Shown one piece after another: positions 18,602 through 29,000 of a stretch of DNA of 64,000 nucleotides. Position numbers and translations under genes: made by a program. The notes under the pieces were generated by a model that was not told the origin of the DNA, did not search any database, and was given only the letters and a program-made list of their open reading frames with translations. The DNA comes from Gammaproteobacteria bacterium. GTDB taxonomy: Bacteria > Pseudomonadota > Gammaproteobacteria > Pseudomonadales > Azotimanducaceae. The stretch covers positions 218,408 to 282,407 of the forward strand of contig DUBB01000014.1 of NCBI GenBank assembly GCA_012960535.1. The letters run 5' to 3'. Every line of letters begins with the position of its first letter. Positions within the stretch are counted from its first letter, which is position 1.

Positions 18602-21600
18602 ATGGTACTGCGACTGGTAACGAAATTAGCGACGCTGCTGACGGTTACGTTTTTGTTGTCGTGTGGAGGAGAAAGTGGCGGATCGGGAGCGGGTGGCCTG
18701 ATCAGCAGCACAGATACGGACACAGGTGCAGGTGGAACGGGCTCTATTTCACTATCGCTTTTGAATGGAGACGGGGAGGCTTTAACCTCTGTAAATGGTT
18801 ATGAAGTCGGTCAGTTGACGGCTGAAGTCAAAGATTCAGGTGGTGACCCTGTAGCCTCAATTGTGGTGACCTTTGCATCGACCATCGGTGTTACCGATGT
18901 ACTTACTGCATTGACCAATGATTCAGGTATAGCGGTTATCGAATTGCGGGCGGGAAGCACAGCGGGTGCTGGAGAGGCGACTGCATCGGCTACAGTCGAG
19001 GGTGAATCGTTGACCAGCGATATCCTTGGACTTGAGACTGATGGATTAGGTGTGGCTCGGCTTTTACTTTATTTAGGGGATCCTGATGTGGATTCAACCC
19101 CGGGGGCATTAGTTGCAGATGGGTCGGTGAGTAATGACAATCTGGTTCAAATATCAGCCCTGGTACAAAATGACCGGGGTGAATTAATAGACGGTGCTTT
19201 AGTCAAATTCATTTTGACTGGGCAGGGTCGACTGAGCAAAACAGAAAATATAACCCGAGCGGGTGTTGCAGCGACCACTATCCTGGCCGGTACTTCAGCG
19301 GGATTTGGCTCTATAGCTGCCAGCACGGTTATTGCCGGTACGGCGCTTGCCTCCAATGCAGGCAATACCATCGCATTTGAATCCCTGGGTGATGAGCCTT
19401 TTGTGGGTGAAGGCTCAAGTAATCTTTTAATTTCGGTGACCTTGGATACCAATAACCCTTCGTCGAGTGTTGAATTGGATGCTGAATATACGGGAGAGTT
19501 AGAGGCGCTTGTTAGCCAGTCAGATGGCACACCTGTCGCGAATTTGATTGTGCAGTTTGAACTGGACGGTAATGTAGGTACCCTGTATCCGCAGAATGGC
19601 CTGACATTGACTAATAGCGATGGGATAGCACGTGCGGCAGTGACTGCAGGGTCGGTTTCCGGTGCCGGTACAGCCAAAGCCTCTATTATCATAGAGGGCC
19701 AGACTTTCAATTCAGACTCGGTGGTCTACGCCAGCCTGGGAAACGAGGAGGGCGGAGCACCAGCCACTGTTAATGTGTCGTTCAACAGCATATCGGTAGA
19801 TGAAGATGTAGCTCGTGTTGTGACGACGGCTAATCCGGCAACGGTATTGATTCAGGTGACTGATTCTTCTGGAAACCTGCTTCAGAATAGAAAAATATTC
19901 ATCAGCACCACCCTGGGATCTCTTCGACCTTCCACCAGCAACGACCCGGGAGAATCCAGCCATGAAATGGTTTCAGCCGATGGTACGGCGCAATATGAAT
20001 TGCTGGCACCGGACTCGTTAGCCTCGAAAAACGGCACTTTAGCCGTGATTGTGGGCAGCACAACCGAACTCATTCAGTTTGAATTGGGTATCGATGGTCT
20101 GCAATTAGGCATCTGCACAGGCGGGACAGGGGCGACTGATTGTGGTGATGGAACGTCCTTTGATCCGGGACAGTTAGATTTTGCATCAAATCCACTATCT
20201 GCTTTGGGAAGCACCGTTGTAACCCTGCTGGTTGTTGATGCGGACAATGTCCCGGTATCGGGTATCGACGTCGGCTTTGCAACGAACTGTTCGAACGATG
20301 CGACAGCGCAGATAACGGCAACAGGAACGTCTAATGTACTGGGCGTTGTAAGCTCGTCTTATGTTGCTGATGGCTGCGAAGGCCTGGATACCGTCACTGC
20401 AACGGAATTTAGCTCAGGCGTGGTTGCCAGTGGTGATTTGGAGGTTTTATCTGCAATGATTGGCTCGATCCGTTTTGAGAGTGTCACCCCGGCCGATATA
20501 CAGATCAAAGGCTCAGGTGACAGCACAGCCATTGTCCTGTTCCAGGTTCTCGATGTGCAGGGATTAGCGGTTGCCGATGCGCTGGTGAGCTTTGAACTGA
20601 CTTCTGCTATAGGGGGAGTGAGCCTGGTTGGCTCCGATGATCTGTCCGATAGCGAAGGTTATGTCACGGCGCTGGTTCAGGCAGGTCTGATAGCTACAAC
20701 GGTGCGGGTCAGAGCCAGTGTTGATGTTGACCTGGATGGCGATGGCGAGACAGCGGATGATGCAACTTCGCTGGAAACGCTGTCTGATGGACTGTCAATC
20801 AATACCGGCATACCTGATCAGAACAGTATGTCGCTGGTTGCAGCAGACCTGAATATAGAAGGCGACCGTTATGACGGTGCAACCACTCAGGTAACCGTTC
20901 GCTTGGCGGATGCTTTCAATAATCCTGTTCCGGACAATTCTACAGTTCAGTTTAGAACCGAATTTGGTGCAATTGAGTCTTCCTGCAACACGACAGCTGG
21001 TGCCTGTTCGGTTGCCTTCACCAGTCAGGAACCGAGGCTACCGGTTAACCCGAATACCGCTGTTCAGGAAATAGGTATTGCTTATTGCCCGTCACCCTGG
21101 ATCGTCGATGAGCCAGTTACTATTGATGGTACCGGTGCGGGGATGACAGATTATGTTCCTCTGGCAATTGCCAGAGTGGAAAAGGCCGATGGCAGCGGCT
21201 TACTGCAAAGCAGTGGAGATGACAGTAGAGACTGGTCTGCGACCAGTTCGGGGATAGAGTGTGACAGTGCTGAATGTACTGGAGATCTGCTGATTAGTTA
21301 TGCACGTCTGTACCTGGATGAAACCGGTGGTGCTGATGGCTTAAATGATCCTGACGATCCAGCCGTATTGACCCCGGGTGTGGCAACTGCACCTTTCTAT
21401 TCGAGGGTCGGTCCCTGTATGGCTGGCACCAGGCTAAAGTCGCCGGAAGCATCGGCCTACCTGGGTGGGCTGGGCCAGATTTATGGTGCGCGCGGAACCA
21501 TACTGGCATTTGCCCAGGGTGAGGAAACCTTTATCGATACCAATGGCAATGGTTTGTATGATTTTGGCGACCCCTTCGTTGACCTGCCAGAGGCTTTTCA

Positions 21601-22438
21601 TGATTTAAATGAAGATAATGTTTTCGCAAATGGCGATCCCGCTGCGGATGGTTCAAGGAATTTTGAAAACCCCTCCTGCTATGGCCCGCGATCACCGGTG
21701 ACCGATGCGGGGGAAATACTTGATAAGTGTTATCAGCAGGGCGGTGAAGAAGAGACCTTTGTTGATTTCATCACGGATGGTTACTTCAACGAGGGTAATG
21801 GAATCTATAATGGCACCCTGTGTCCGGAAGCGGTCAGTAACAGAGCAGATACCTGTGATAACGATGTTGATCCGTGCAGTGAGGAGGAACGATATTGCAG
21901 TAGAGACCTGGTGAATGTCCGCCGCGATCTTGTTTTAGTGATGTCCGATTCATTTGCAAAGTTCGGTTTACGTGACGCTGCCACCTCAGAATGGATTGAC
22001 TCTGTTTCCATCAAGGGAGACGAAGAAGGCGTTGCCCCGGGTAAATTTGATGCATGGGTTGATGTTTATACTAACGCTGGAACCCTGGTGCCTGAGGGGC
22101 AGGATTTTAGTATCGGTTGGCGCGATAGTGAGGTTGCTGCCGGTATTGGAGACACGGTCGAATTACGATCAGGATCAGGATCAGTCATCGTCGATATCTC
22201 TGATCGTTTTAATGCCAGCCTGGCAGTGGGGACTACGGTTGCGATCACGGCTGATAGTACTGCCTGTAAGATAACAGGTCAGGATACTTATACTTTCGGC
22301 AATGGGTACATCCCGGCCAGTATTGTCATTGGGCTTGCGCCTCTGGATAGTGTTGAAACCGGGGCGGGCTCGATAGAAATAAGGGTGGTAACCCCCAACG
22401 GTAGCGAATCGTTGCATTCATTTTCCTGCGAGTTTTAA
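18602..22438 (+). CDS. Giant lipoprotein with tandem Big-1-type Ig-like domains
   Basis: A 1278-residue predicted lipoprotein: n-region KLATLL, hydrophobic core and lipobox LLSC, then a Gly/Ser/Thr-rich linker. From about residue 45 to 850 there are roughly seven divergent Ig-like repeats of the intimin/invasin Big-1 kind, each with a core such as DGTPVANLIVQFEL followed by TNSDGIARAAVTAGS; approximate spans 46-150, 150-265, 276-378, 388-503, 527-617, 620-730 and 743-850. The C-terminal third is different: cysteines, and Asp/Asn-rich loops (about 976-1010, DTNGNGLYDFGD and DLNEDNVFANGD) resembling calcium-binding loops. ATG at 18602 has GGAGAAG upstream; ATG at 18590 is possible. Convergent with gltD. 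Function unknown; a surface or adhesion role is inferred from the Ig repeats. Confidence 0.8.
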   Translation: MVLRLVTKLATLLTVTFLLSCGGESGGSGAGGLISSTDTDTGAGGTGSISLSLLNGDGEALTSVNGYEVGQLTAEVKDSGGDPVASIVVTFASTIGVTDVLTALTNDSGIAVIELRAGSTAGAGEATASATVEGESLTSDILGLETDGLGVARLLLYLGDPDVDSTPGALVADGSVSNDNLVQISALVQNDRGELIDGALVKFILTGQGRLSKTENITRAGVAATTILAGTSAGFGSIAASTVIAGTALASNAGNTIAFESLGDEPFVGEGSSNLLISVTLDTNNPSSSVELDAEYTGELEALVSQSDGTPVANLIVQFELDGNVGTLYPQNGLTLTNSDGIARAAVTAGSVSGAGTAKASIIIEGQTFNSDSVVYASLGNEEGGAPATVNVSFNSISVDEDVARVVTTANPATVLIQVTDSSGNLLQNRKIFISTTLGSLRPSTSNDPGESSHEMVSADGTAQYELLAPDSLASKNGTLAVIVGSTTELIQFELGIDGLQLGICTGGTGATDCGDGTSFDPGQLDFASNPLSALGSTVVTLLVVDADNVPVSGIDVGFATNCSNDATAQITATGTSNVLGVVSSSYVADGCEGLDTVTATEFSSGVVASGDLEVLSAMIGSIRFESVTPADIQIKGSGDSTAIVLFQVLDVQGLAVADALVSFELTSAIGGVSLVGSDDLSDSEGYVTALVQAGLIATTVRVRASVDVDLDGDGETADDATSLETLSDGLSINTGIPDQNSMSLVAADLNIEGDRYDGATTQVTVRLADAFNNPVPDNSTVQFRTEFGAIESSCNTTAGACSVAFTSQEPRLPVNPNTAVQEIGIAYCPSPWIVDEPVTIDGTGAGMTDYVPLAIARVEKADGSGLLQSSGDDSRDWSATSSGIECDSAECTGDLLISYARLYLDETGGADGLNDPDDPAVLTPGVATAPFYSRVGPCMAGTRLKSPEASAYLGGLGQIYGARGTILAFAQGEETFIDTNGNGLYDFGDPFVDLPEAFHDLNEDNVFANGDPAADGSRNFENPSCYGPRSPVTDAGEILDKCYQQGGEEETFVDFITDGYFNEGNGIYNGTLCPEAVSNRADTCDNDVDPCSEEERYCSRDLVNVRRDLVLVMSDSFAKFGLRDAATSEWIDSVSIKGDEEGVAPGKFDAWVDVYTNAGTLVPEGQDFSIGWRDSEVAAGIGDTVELRSGSGSVIVDISDRFNASLAVGTTVAITADSTACKITGQDTYTFGNGYIPASIVIGLAPLDSVETGAGSIEIRVVTPNGSESLHSFSCEF

Positions 22439-22504
22439 TAAACGAACCGGATTTAGATGGGCTTCGCTCAGGCCGGCTGGTTTGAGCCTGTTAGGTTTAA
22501 CTAT

Positions 22505-22530
22505 TCAGAGATTCAAGTCAGAGATTCAAG
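22505..22530. repeat. 13-bp tandem duplication across the gltD stop
   Basis: TCAGAGATTCAAG is present at 22505-22517 and repeated exactly at 22518-22530. The second copy contains the gltD stop codon (22526-22528 on the minus strand). Looks like a small slippage duplication in the convergent gap 22439-22525. Confidence 0.9.
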
Positions 22531-23965
22531 GTAACTGGCTGCTACCCATAAGATCCGTGTCTATTGATCTGGCTGCTTGCCTGCCTTCATTGATTGCTCT
22601 GACCACCAGGTCCTGGCCGCGTCGGCAATCGGCAGCAGCGTAGACTTTATCTATCGACGTACGAAAGTCAGTTTTATTTGCTTGAAAGTTGCCACGATTG
22701 TCAAGTTCCATTGTCACTGATTCAATTAGATAGTGCTCGGGTTGCAGAAACCCCATGGAAAGCAGGATCAGGTCTGCTTGCCAGGTTCGTTGTGAACCTG
22801 GGAGTTCATTGAATTGATGATCAACATCCACAGTGACGATACCGGTTAAGGCGCCATTATCGCTGCGAAGAATTTTTTTGCTGAGTACTGAGTAAACCCT
22901 CGGATCCTTGCCAAACAGATGCGCTGATTCCGTATGCCCGTAATCCAAGCGATGAATTATCGGCCACAGCGGCCAGGGATTGTTCTCGGCTCGATGCTCG
23001 GGTGGTTGAGCGAGTATTTCAAAATTCACCAGGCTCTTGCAGCCGTGCCTTAGCGACGTGGCAATACAGTCTGTACCCGTATCGCCACCACCAATGACAA
23101 TGATTTTTTTGTCTTTAGCTGAAATGTAATTCCCGTCCTGAAAATCAGAATCGAGCATGCTTTTGGTACTGGCTGTAAGGAAGTCCATAGCCAGATGCAC
23201 GCCAGCGCCCTGGCGGCCTTCGATGTCAAGATCTCTGGCCAGGGTTGAACCGGTTGCAAGCAGGACCGCATCATGATCTCTGACAAGGTTGAGTAACGGA
23301 ATACTGTGGCCGATATCAGAGTTGGTTAAGAAGGTAACACCTTCATCTCGCAACAGCTGGATGCGGCGTTCGATCAGGTATTTATCCAGTTTCATGTTGG
23401 GGATACCATACATTAACAAACCGCCCAATCGGTCTGATCGCTCGTGAACGGTTACCCGGTGGCCAGCCTGGTTGAGCTGGGCCGCGGCTGCCAGCCCGCA
23501 CGGGCCAGAGCCTACGATTGCTATAGTCTTGTCAGTACGCTGGCTTGGTGGGTTTGCCTGAACCCAACCTGCTTCGAAGCCTTTATCAATGATTGCGGAT
23601 TCGATATTTTTGATGGTCACGGCTGGATCGGTAATCCCCAGTACGCATGCGCCTTCGCAGGGAGCCGGACAGACCCTGCCGGTAAATTCAGGGAAGTTGT
23701 TTGTTTTATGGAGACGATGAAGCGCTTCGTGCCAGTCACCACGATAAACCAGATCATTCCATTCAGGTATTAGGTTAAAAATAGGACAACCATGGTCGCT
23801 TTGGCAGAAAGGCACGCCGCAGTCCATGCAGCGAGCCCCCTGGGTCTGTAGGTGACTTGCTTCAGGGTCGGTATAGATTTCCCTGTAATCCACCAGGCGG
23901 TCAGCGGCATCCCTGTAAGGGACCGTTGCTCTGCTGAATTCTTTGAAGCCAGTGTTTTTGCCCAT
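22526..23965 (-). CDS. gltD: Glutamate synthase (NADPH) small subunit
   Basis: GltD carries electrons from NADPH through FAD and 4Fe-4S clusters to GltB. In 479 residues: N-terminal cluster cysteines in CMDCGVPFCQSDHGCP (about 42-57) and CPAPCEGACVLG (about 97-108), FAD-binding GSGPCGLAAAAQ (about 151-162), NADPH-binding GGGDTGTDC (about 293-301) and a C-terminal AADCRRGQDLVV. It starts 5 bases after the gltB stop, so gltBD is one operon. Convergent with the Ig lipoprotein. Confidence 0.96.
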   Translation of the reverse strand: MGKNTGFKEFSRATVPYRDAADRLVDYREIYTDPEASHLQTQGARCMDCGVPFCQSDHGCPIFNLIPEWNDLVYRGDWHEALHRLHKTNNFPEFTGRVCPAPCEGACVLGITDPAVTIKNIESAIIDKGFEAGWVQANPPSQRTDKTIAIVGSGPCGLAAAAQLNQAGHRVTVHERSDRLGGLLMYGIPNMKLDKYLIERRIQLLRDEGVTFLTNSDIGHSIPLLNLVRDHDAVLLATGSTLARDLDIEGRQGAGVHLAMDFLTASTKSMLDSDFQDGNYISAKDKKIIVIGGGDTGTDCIATSLRHGCKSLVNFEILAQPPEHRAENNPWPLWPIIHRLDYGHTESAHLFGKDPRVYSVLSKKILRSDNGALTGIVTVDVDHQFNELPGSQRTWQADLILLSMGFLQPEHYLIESVTMELDNRGNFQANKTDFRTSIDKVYAAADCRRGQDLVVRAINEGRQAARSIDTDLMGSSQLP

Positions 23966-23970
23966 TTTGT

Positions 23971-26900
23971 CTATCTCGTCAGGTTCTGCTGGCTGTTGGA
24001 AGATTCCAGAGTGCTGTCTAAAATTCGTTTGTAGTCAGTTGGCAAAACTTTGACGAAGTGCTTTGATGCAGTACGCCAGTTTGTCAGTATTCTGCCAGCG
24101 ACCGTTGATGCTGTAAATTCCTGATGTTTGCTGATCAGGTCACGTACCGTTTTCAGGTCTGCCGTGTTCAGGCCTTCTAGTCCGAAAGTTTCATTATTAC
24201 ACTGCTGTTGGAAACACTGCCCGGGGTCGTAGACATACGCGATGCCTCCGCTCATGCCTGCACCGAAGTTGCGTCCCGTTGGTCCCAATACAATGACGGT
24301 ACCACCGGTCATATACTCGCAGCCGTGATCGCCAATACCTTCGACGACGGCAATAGCGCCACTGTTCCTGACGCAGAAACGCTCAGCTGCTATGCCTCTG
24401 AAGAAGGCCTCGCCTGAAGTTGCACCATACATAGCAACGTTGCCCAGCAAGATATTCTGTTCGGCTTCAAAGCTACTTTCCTTGGGCGGGTAAATAATAA
24501 GCTTGCCACCTGATAAGCCTTTCCCTACGTAATCATTGGCATCACCTTCAATTTCTATGGTAATACCCTTGGCGAGCCATGCACCAAGGCTCTGCCCTGC
24601 TGAGCCTGACAGTTTGATGTGGATAGTGTCATCAGCCAGAAGTGCACCTTTAGTTGCTTTGGCGACTTCGTGGGAAAGCATGGTGCCAACCACTCTGTTG
24701 GTATTAATAATGGGAAGATCAATGCGCACACGTTCACCGCCAACAATGGCCGGTTGAGCGCGTTTTATGAGGTCGTTATCCAGGGCTTTTTCCAGGCCAT
24801 GATTTTGTTCCCGGGTCCGATAGATTTCTGTACCTTGATAGATAATAGGCGCTTTGGTGAGAATGCCGGACAGGTCTAGACCGGCCGTTTTCCAGTGATC
24901 AATGGCAGAATCAACGTTTAGGAATTGGCTCTGGCCGACCATTTCCTGAACAAGGTGAAAGCCCAGCGATGCCATGATCTGGCGGAGTTCTTCTGCCACC
25001 ATAAATAAATAGTTGACTATGCTCTCTGGCTTTCCATTGAATTTTTTCCGAAGCTCTGGATCCTGAGTTGCTATGCCAACTGGGCAGGTATTAAGGTGGC
25101 ATTTACGCATCATAATGCAACCCAGTGTAATCAATGGTGCCGTTGAAAAACCGAATTCTTCAGCGCCGAGAAGCGCTGCAATGGCTACATCACGACCTGT
25201 TTTAAGTTGTCCATCTGTCTGCAAAATAACTCGAGACCTTAAGTTATTCATCACCAGTGTTTGATGGGTTTCTGCCAGTCCTAGTTCCCAGGGCATACCT
25301 GCGTGTTTGATAGAGGTTAGTGGCGATGCACCGGTTCCTCCATCGTGACCGGCAATGACAAGATGGTCAGATTTGGCTTTGGTGACGCCGGCGGCAATAG
25401 TACCTACGCCGATTTCTGATCCGAGTTTGACGCTGATTCGAGCCTGAGGGTTTGCGTTCTTGAGATCATGAATAAGCTGGGCAATGTCCTCAATGGAGTA
25501 GATGTCGTGGTGCGGCGGTGGGCTGATTAAACCGACGCCGGGGGTAGAATGGCGGATTTTTGCAATATAGTCATCGACCTTACCGCCGGGTAATTCCCCA
25601 CCTTCCCCGGGTTTAGCACCTTGCACGATCTTAATCTGTAACTCGTCTGCATTGCTCAGATACCAGATAGTGACGCCAAACCGGCCCGAAGCTATCTGTT
25701 TGATGGCCGATCGCTTGGAATCGCCATTGGCCATGCGTTCAAATCGACCTGGGTCTTCACCACCTTCCCCCGTATTTGACTTGCCGCCTATTCGGTTCAT
25801 TGCGATTGCCAGTGATTCATGGCTTTCAGTTGAAATCGAGCCCAGGCTCATGGCGCCTGTGCAGAATCGTTTAACAATTTCCTTGGCCGGTTCAACTTCT
25901 GCAATTGGAATAGCGTGCTGCAAATCCTTGTTGAATTTGAATAGGCCGCGCAGTGTGGCCCTGCGAGTTGCCTGCTCATTGGCATGGGATGAGAAAGATA
26001 GATAAGCGTTGTTATCGTTATTCTGCGATGCTATCTGCAGATTAGAAATGCTGCTGGGGTCCCACATGTGCGTATCACCACCATTACGCCAGTGGAAGTC
26101 GCCTGGATTCGGCAGGGTTTTGGTATCATCCTGCGACCGTGTCGGGAATCCAAGCTGATGTCTTAACAGGGATTCCTGGTAAAGCACCGAGAAATTGATA
26201 CCTTCCACTCGACTGGCTGTCCCGCAGAAACAACGGGATATAATGTCATCTGCAAGGCCAATGGCCTCGAATATCTGGGCACCTTTATAGGATTGCAGCG
26301 TTGATATGCCCATTTTCCCCATGACCTTGAGCATGCCTTTAGATACTGCTTTTTTATAGCTAACAATAAGGCTGTTCATATCAGGGAATGTTTCCGCGTC
26401 TAAAATGCTGTCCTGCCTTGCCTGCCAGAGGCACTCGAAGGCAAGATAGGGATTGATTGCATCCGCACCGTAACCAGCTAGCAGACAGAAATGGTGAACT
26501 TCTCTTGCTTCACCGGTTTCAATAAGAATACCGATTTGGGTTCTTTGATGCGTTGCCACCAGATGATGATGAACTGCACCACAGGCCAGTAACGCGCTTA
26601 GTGCCAGTCTGGATTCGTCGAGTTTCCGGTCGGATAGAATAATCAGGGCGATACCGGCTTCGATCGCCGCTGTGGCCTCCGCGCAGATACGGTCCAGTGC
26701 CTGGGTCAAGCCCTGCTCACCCTCCTTGGCCGGGTAAGTGATATCGATGGTTTTGCTCTGCCAGCCTCTTTTCGATCCCTGTCGCAGTCGGGATAAGTCC
26801 TCGTTAGTTAATATCGGATGGTCAATTCTTAACCGGTGGGCTTGCTGCTCACTGGTTTGAAGTAAATTACCTTCTGGACCGATAAAACAGGCCAAGGACA

Positions 26901-28539
26901 TGACGATTTCTTCTCTGATACAGTCGATAGCGGGGTTAGTAACCTGAGCAAACAGTTGCTTGAAGTAGTCGTACAGCATGCGTGATTTGTCTGACAGGCA
27001 GGCCAGTGCAGAATCGTTACCCATTGAACCCAGAGGATCTCTTTGGTCAGTCACCATAGGCAGGAGCATGAATTGCAGGGTTTCCGTTGTGTAGCCAAAT
27101 GCTTTCATGCGGCTGAGTAATGCAATGGATGATTGCGGCAGTTCCTGCTTGGGGAGGTCAAAATCTGTTAAACCCAGGGCTTGACGTTTCAGCCAGTCTC
27201 CGTAGGGTCTTTTTGATGCGTATTCCTGTTTAAGCTCCTCATCGGGTACTAACCGGCCCTGGTCGAAATCAATTAAAAACATCTTGCCGGGCTGAAGTCG
27301 TCCTTTAAATTTGACGTTTGCAGGATCCAATGGCAGAACACCGACTTCAGAGGCCATGATGACTTTGTCATCATGGGTAAGGTAATAACGCGAAGGTCTC
27401 AGGCCATTACGATCGAGTACAGCGCCGATATATCTTCCATCGGTAAAGGCTATGGATGCCGGACCATCCCAGGGTTCCATGAGAGCTGAGTGATACTCAT
27501 AAAAGTTTCTTTTTACCTCATCCATATGGTTATCAGATTGCCAGGCTTCCGGGATTAACATCATCACGGCCTCCTGCAGGCTTCTACCCGACATGAGCAG
27601 GAACTCCAGAACATTGTCAAACGTACCTGAATCTGAGCAGTCTGCTTCTGTTATGGGAAATATTTTAGAAATATCTTCGCCAAACAACGGCGACTTGACC
27701 ACGCCTTCGCGCGCGGTCATCCAGTTTTTGTTACCCATCAGGGTGTTAATTTCGCCGTTATGGCTCATGAATCGATTCGGCTGGGCGCGATCCCAGGAAG
27801 GAAAGGTGTTAGTACTGAATCGCGAATGCACCATCGCCAGATGCGTGGTGTAGTTTTCACTGAGCAGGTCTGGATAGAAAGGGAAAAGCTGGCCTGGCGT
27901 TAGCATACCCTTGTAGACAATGACTCTGGGCGATAGGCTGCAGGCATATACCAGATGGGCCTGGCTGAGAGTTTCGAGGGTTCTCAGAACCTGAGTAAAT
28001 CGTTTTCTGAATACAAAGAGCGCCCGTTCAAAGCCGGCCTCGTCAGAAATTGACTGTTGCTTGACAAAACACTGCTCAATTGCGGGCATGGCATCCATGG
28101 CAGCAGGTCCTACATCAGCAGTATCAGGCTCGATCGGTACGCTGCGCCAGCCCAGTACCGTTAAACCTTCTTCGCCAGCCAGTGATTCGATGGTTTGTTT
28201 GCAATTATTGCGTTGGCTTTCATCGGTAGGCAGAAAAATGTTGCCAACTGCGTACTGTCCTGATGGCGGTAGCAAGAAACCCAGGTTCGATGTCACCTCT
28301 TTAAAGAAAGCCTGGGGTATGGCTGTAAGAATACCAGCGCCATCACCGGTGTTTTCTTCAAAGCCGCAGCCGCCACGATGATCCATTCTGCTGTTTACCT
28401 TATAGGCATCGAGCATAATCTGATGACTGGCCTGGCCTTTAATATGGGCGACAAAGCCTACGCCACAGGCGTCTTTTTCCTGATTAGGATGATACAAACC
28501 AATTGGGTCTGGAAGCCCGGTTTTTGAATCCAGTCTCAT
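23971..28539 (-). CDS. gltB: Glutamate synthase (NADPH) large subunit
   Basis: GltB makes glutamate from glutamine and 2-oxoglutarate. The roughly 1522-residue protein has an N-terminal class II glutaminase whose nucleophile is the Cys of KDACGVGFVAH, exposed after propeptide removal; a central domain; an FMN-binding synthase domain (about 830-1220) with TGEGGEDP, KPGEGGELPGGKV, GHDGGTGASP and the 3Fe-4S cysteines around CIMMRKCHLNTCPVG; and a C-terminal beta-helix (GXXGXXXG repeats, e.g. GGTVIVLGPTGRNFGAGMSGG). ATG at 28539 is preferred over a GTG four codons earlier because GTGGA is suitably placed. Confidence 0.96.
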   Translation of the reverse strand: MRLDSKTGLPDPIGLYHPNQEKDACGVGFVAHIKGQASHQIMLDAYKVNSRMDHRGGCGFEENTGDGAGILTAIPQAFFKEVTSNLGFLLPPSGQYAVGNIFLPTDESQRNNCKQTIESLAGEEGLTVLGWRSVPIEPDTADVGPAAMDAMPAIEQCFVKQQSISDEAGFERALFVFRKRFTQVLRTLETLSQAHLVYACSLSPRVIVYKGMLTPGQLFPFYPDLLSENYTTHLAMVHSRFSTNTFPSWDRAQPNRFMSHNGEINTLMGNKNWMTAREGVVKSPLFGEDISKIFPITEADCSDSGTFDNVLEFLLMSGRSLQEAVMMLIPEAWQSDNHMDEVKRNFYEYHSALMEPWDGPASIAFTDGRYIGAVLDRNGLRPSRYYLTHDDKVIMASEVGVLPLDPANVKFKGRLQPGKMFLIDFDQGRLVPDEELKQEYASKRPYGDWLKRQALGLTDFDLPKQELPQSSIALLSRMKAFGYTTETLQFMLLPMVTDQRDPLGSMGNDSALACLSDKSRMLYDYFKQLFAQVTNPAIDCIREEIVMSLACFIGPEGNLLQTSEQQAHRLRIDHPILTNEDLSRLRQGSKRGWQSKTIDITYPAKEGEQGLTQALDRICAEATAAIEAGIALIILSDRKLDESRLALSALLACGAVHHHLVATHQRTQIGILIETGEAREVHHFCLLAGYGADAINPYLAFECLWQARQDSILDAETFPDMNSLIVSYKKAVSKGMLKVMGKMGISTLQSYKGAQIFEAIGLADDIISRCFCGTASRVEGINFSVLYQESLLRHQLGFPTRSQDDTKTLPNPGDFHWRNGGDTHMWDPSSISNLQIASQNNDNNAYLSFSSHANEQATRRATLRGLFKFNKDLQHAIPIAEVEPAKEIVKRFCTGAMSLGSISTESHESLAIAMNRIGGKSNTGEGGEDPGRFERMANGDSKRSAIKQIASGRFGVTIWYLSNADELQIKIVQGAKPGEGGELPGGKVDDYIAKIRHSTPGVGLISPPPHHDIYSIEDIAQLIHDLKNANPQARISVKLGSEIGVGTIAAGVTKAKSDHLVIAGHDGGTGASPLTSIKHAGMPWELGLAETHQTLVMNNLRSRVILQTDGQLKTGRDVAIAALLGAEEFGFSTAPLITLGCIMMRKCHLNTCPVGIATQDPELRKKFNGKPESIVNYLFMVAEELRQIMASLGFHLVQEMVGQSQFLNVDSAIDHWKTAGLDLSGILTKAPIIYQGTEIYRTREQNHGLEKALDNDLIKRAQPAIVGGERVRIDLPIINTNRVVGTMLSHEVAKATKGALLADDTIHIKLSGSAGQSLGAWLAKGITIEIEGDANDYVGKGLSGGKLIIYPPKESSFEAEQNILLGNVAMYGATSGEAFFRGIAAERFCVRNSGAIAVVEGIGDHGCEYMTGGTVIVLGPTGRNFGAGMSGGIAYVYDPGQCFQQQCNNETFGLEGLNTADLKTVRDLISKHQEFTASTVAGRILTNWRTASKHFVKVLPTDYKRILDSTLESSNSQQNLTR

Positions 28540-28981
28540 TAATATATCCACTCTTATGAGTTATCAGTACGCCAGTGCTGTTCAGTGTGCCAGTGGCGCG
28601 ACTGATTTTAGCCAGTGCAGAGCAATTATCGCTTTTTGCAGAGTACCGCTTGTTGCCTGATAGCGGAATACAAAAAGGGGTCGATGACGTTAACATTCAC
28701 GGCTATAAAGTCAAGTGGCTGGGTCTTTGATGGGCACGAGAGTTATATTAAGCCATTGAAATTTATACAATTAATTTCAGTTATAAGACAATGGAGATAA
28801 ACTGGAAATTAAAATTGTGGCATATTGGTTAGTCTGCTTTAAGAATTTACCTAGGCAGGCGTAAATTTCTTTTAGCTGCCTTGCAGGCGCGCTTTGATAC
28901 GGGGATTACACGCCTGCTTTCATTCCGCTGCCTTTTCAGTTGAATTAACCTCGCGGCATAGACGCTGCTTCGTTAAAAGGG

Positions 28982-28990
28982 TGTTATACT
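28982..28990 (+). promoter_or_regulatory. Extended -10 promoter element for mdh
   Basis: TGTTATACT has a TGn extension followed by a near-consensus -10 (TATACT, 28985-28990). No good -35 lies 16-18 bases upstream, as is common for extended -10 promoters. A start near 28997 would put the mRNA 5' end directly before the leader hairpin. Confidence 0.5.
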
Positions 28991-29000
28991 CGCCGCGGGA

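Noticed and set aside
28484-28800. Two short open frames (about 60-70 residues) upstream of gltB
   Set aside because: No ribosome-binding sites and no protein pattern; one also overlaps the start of gltB.
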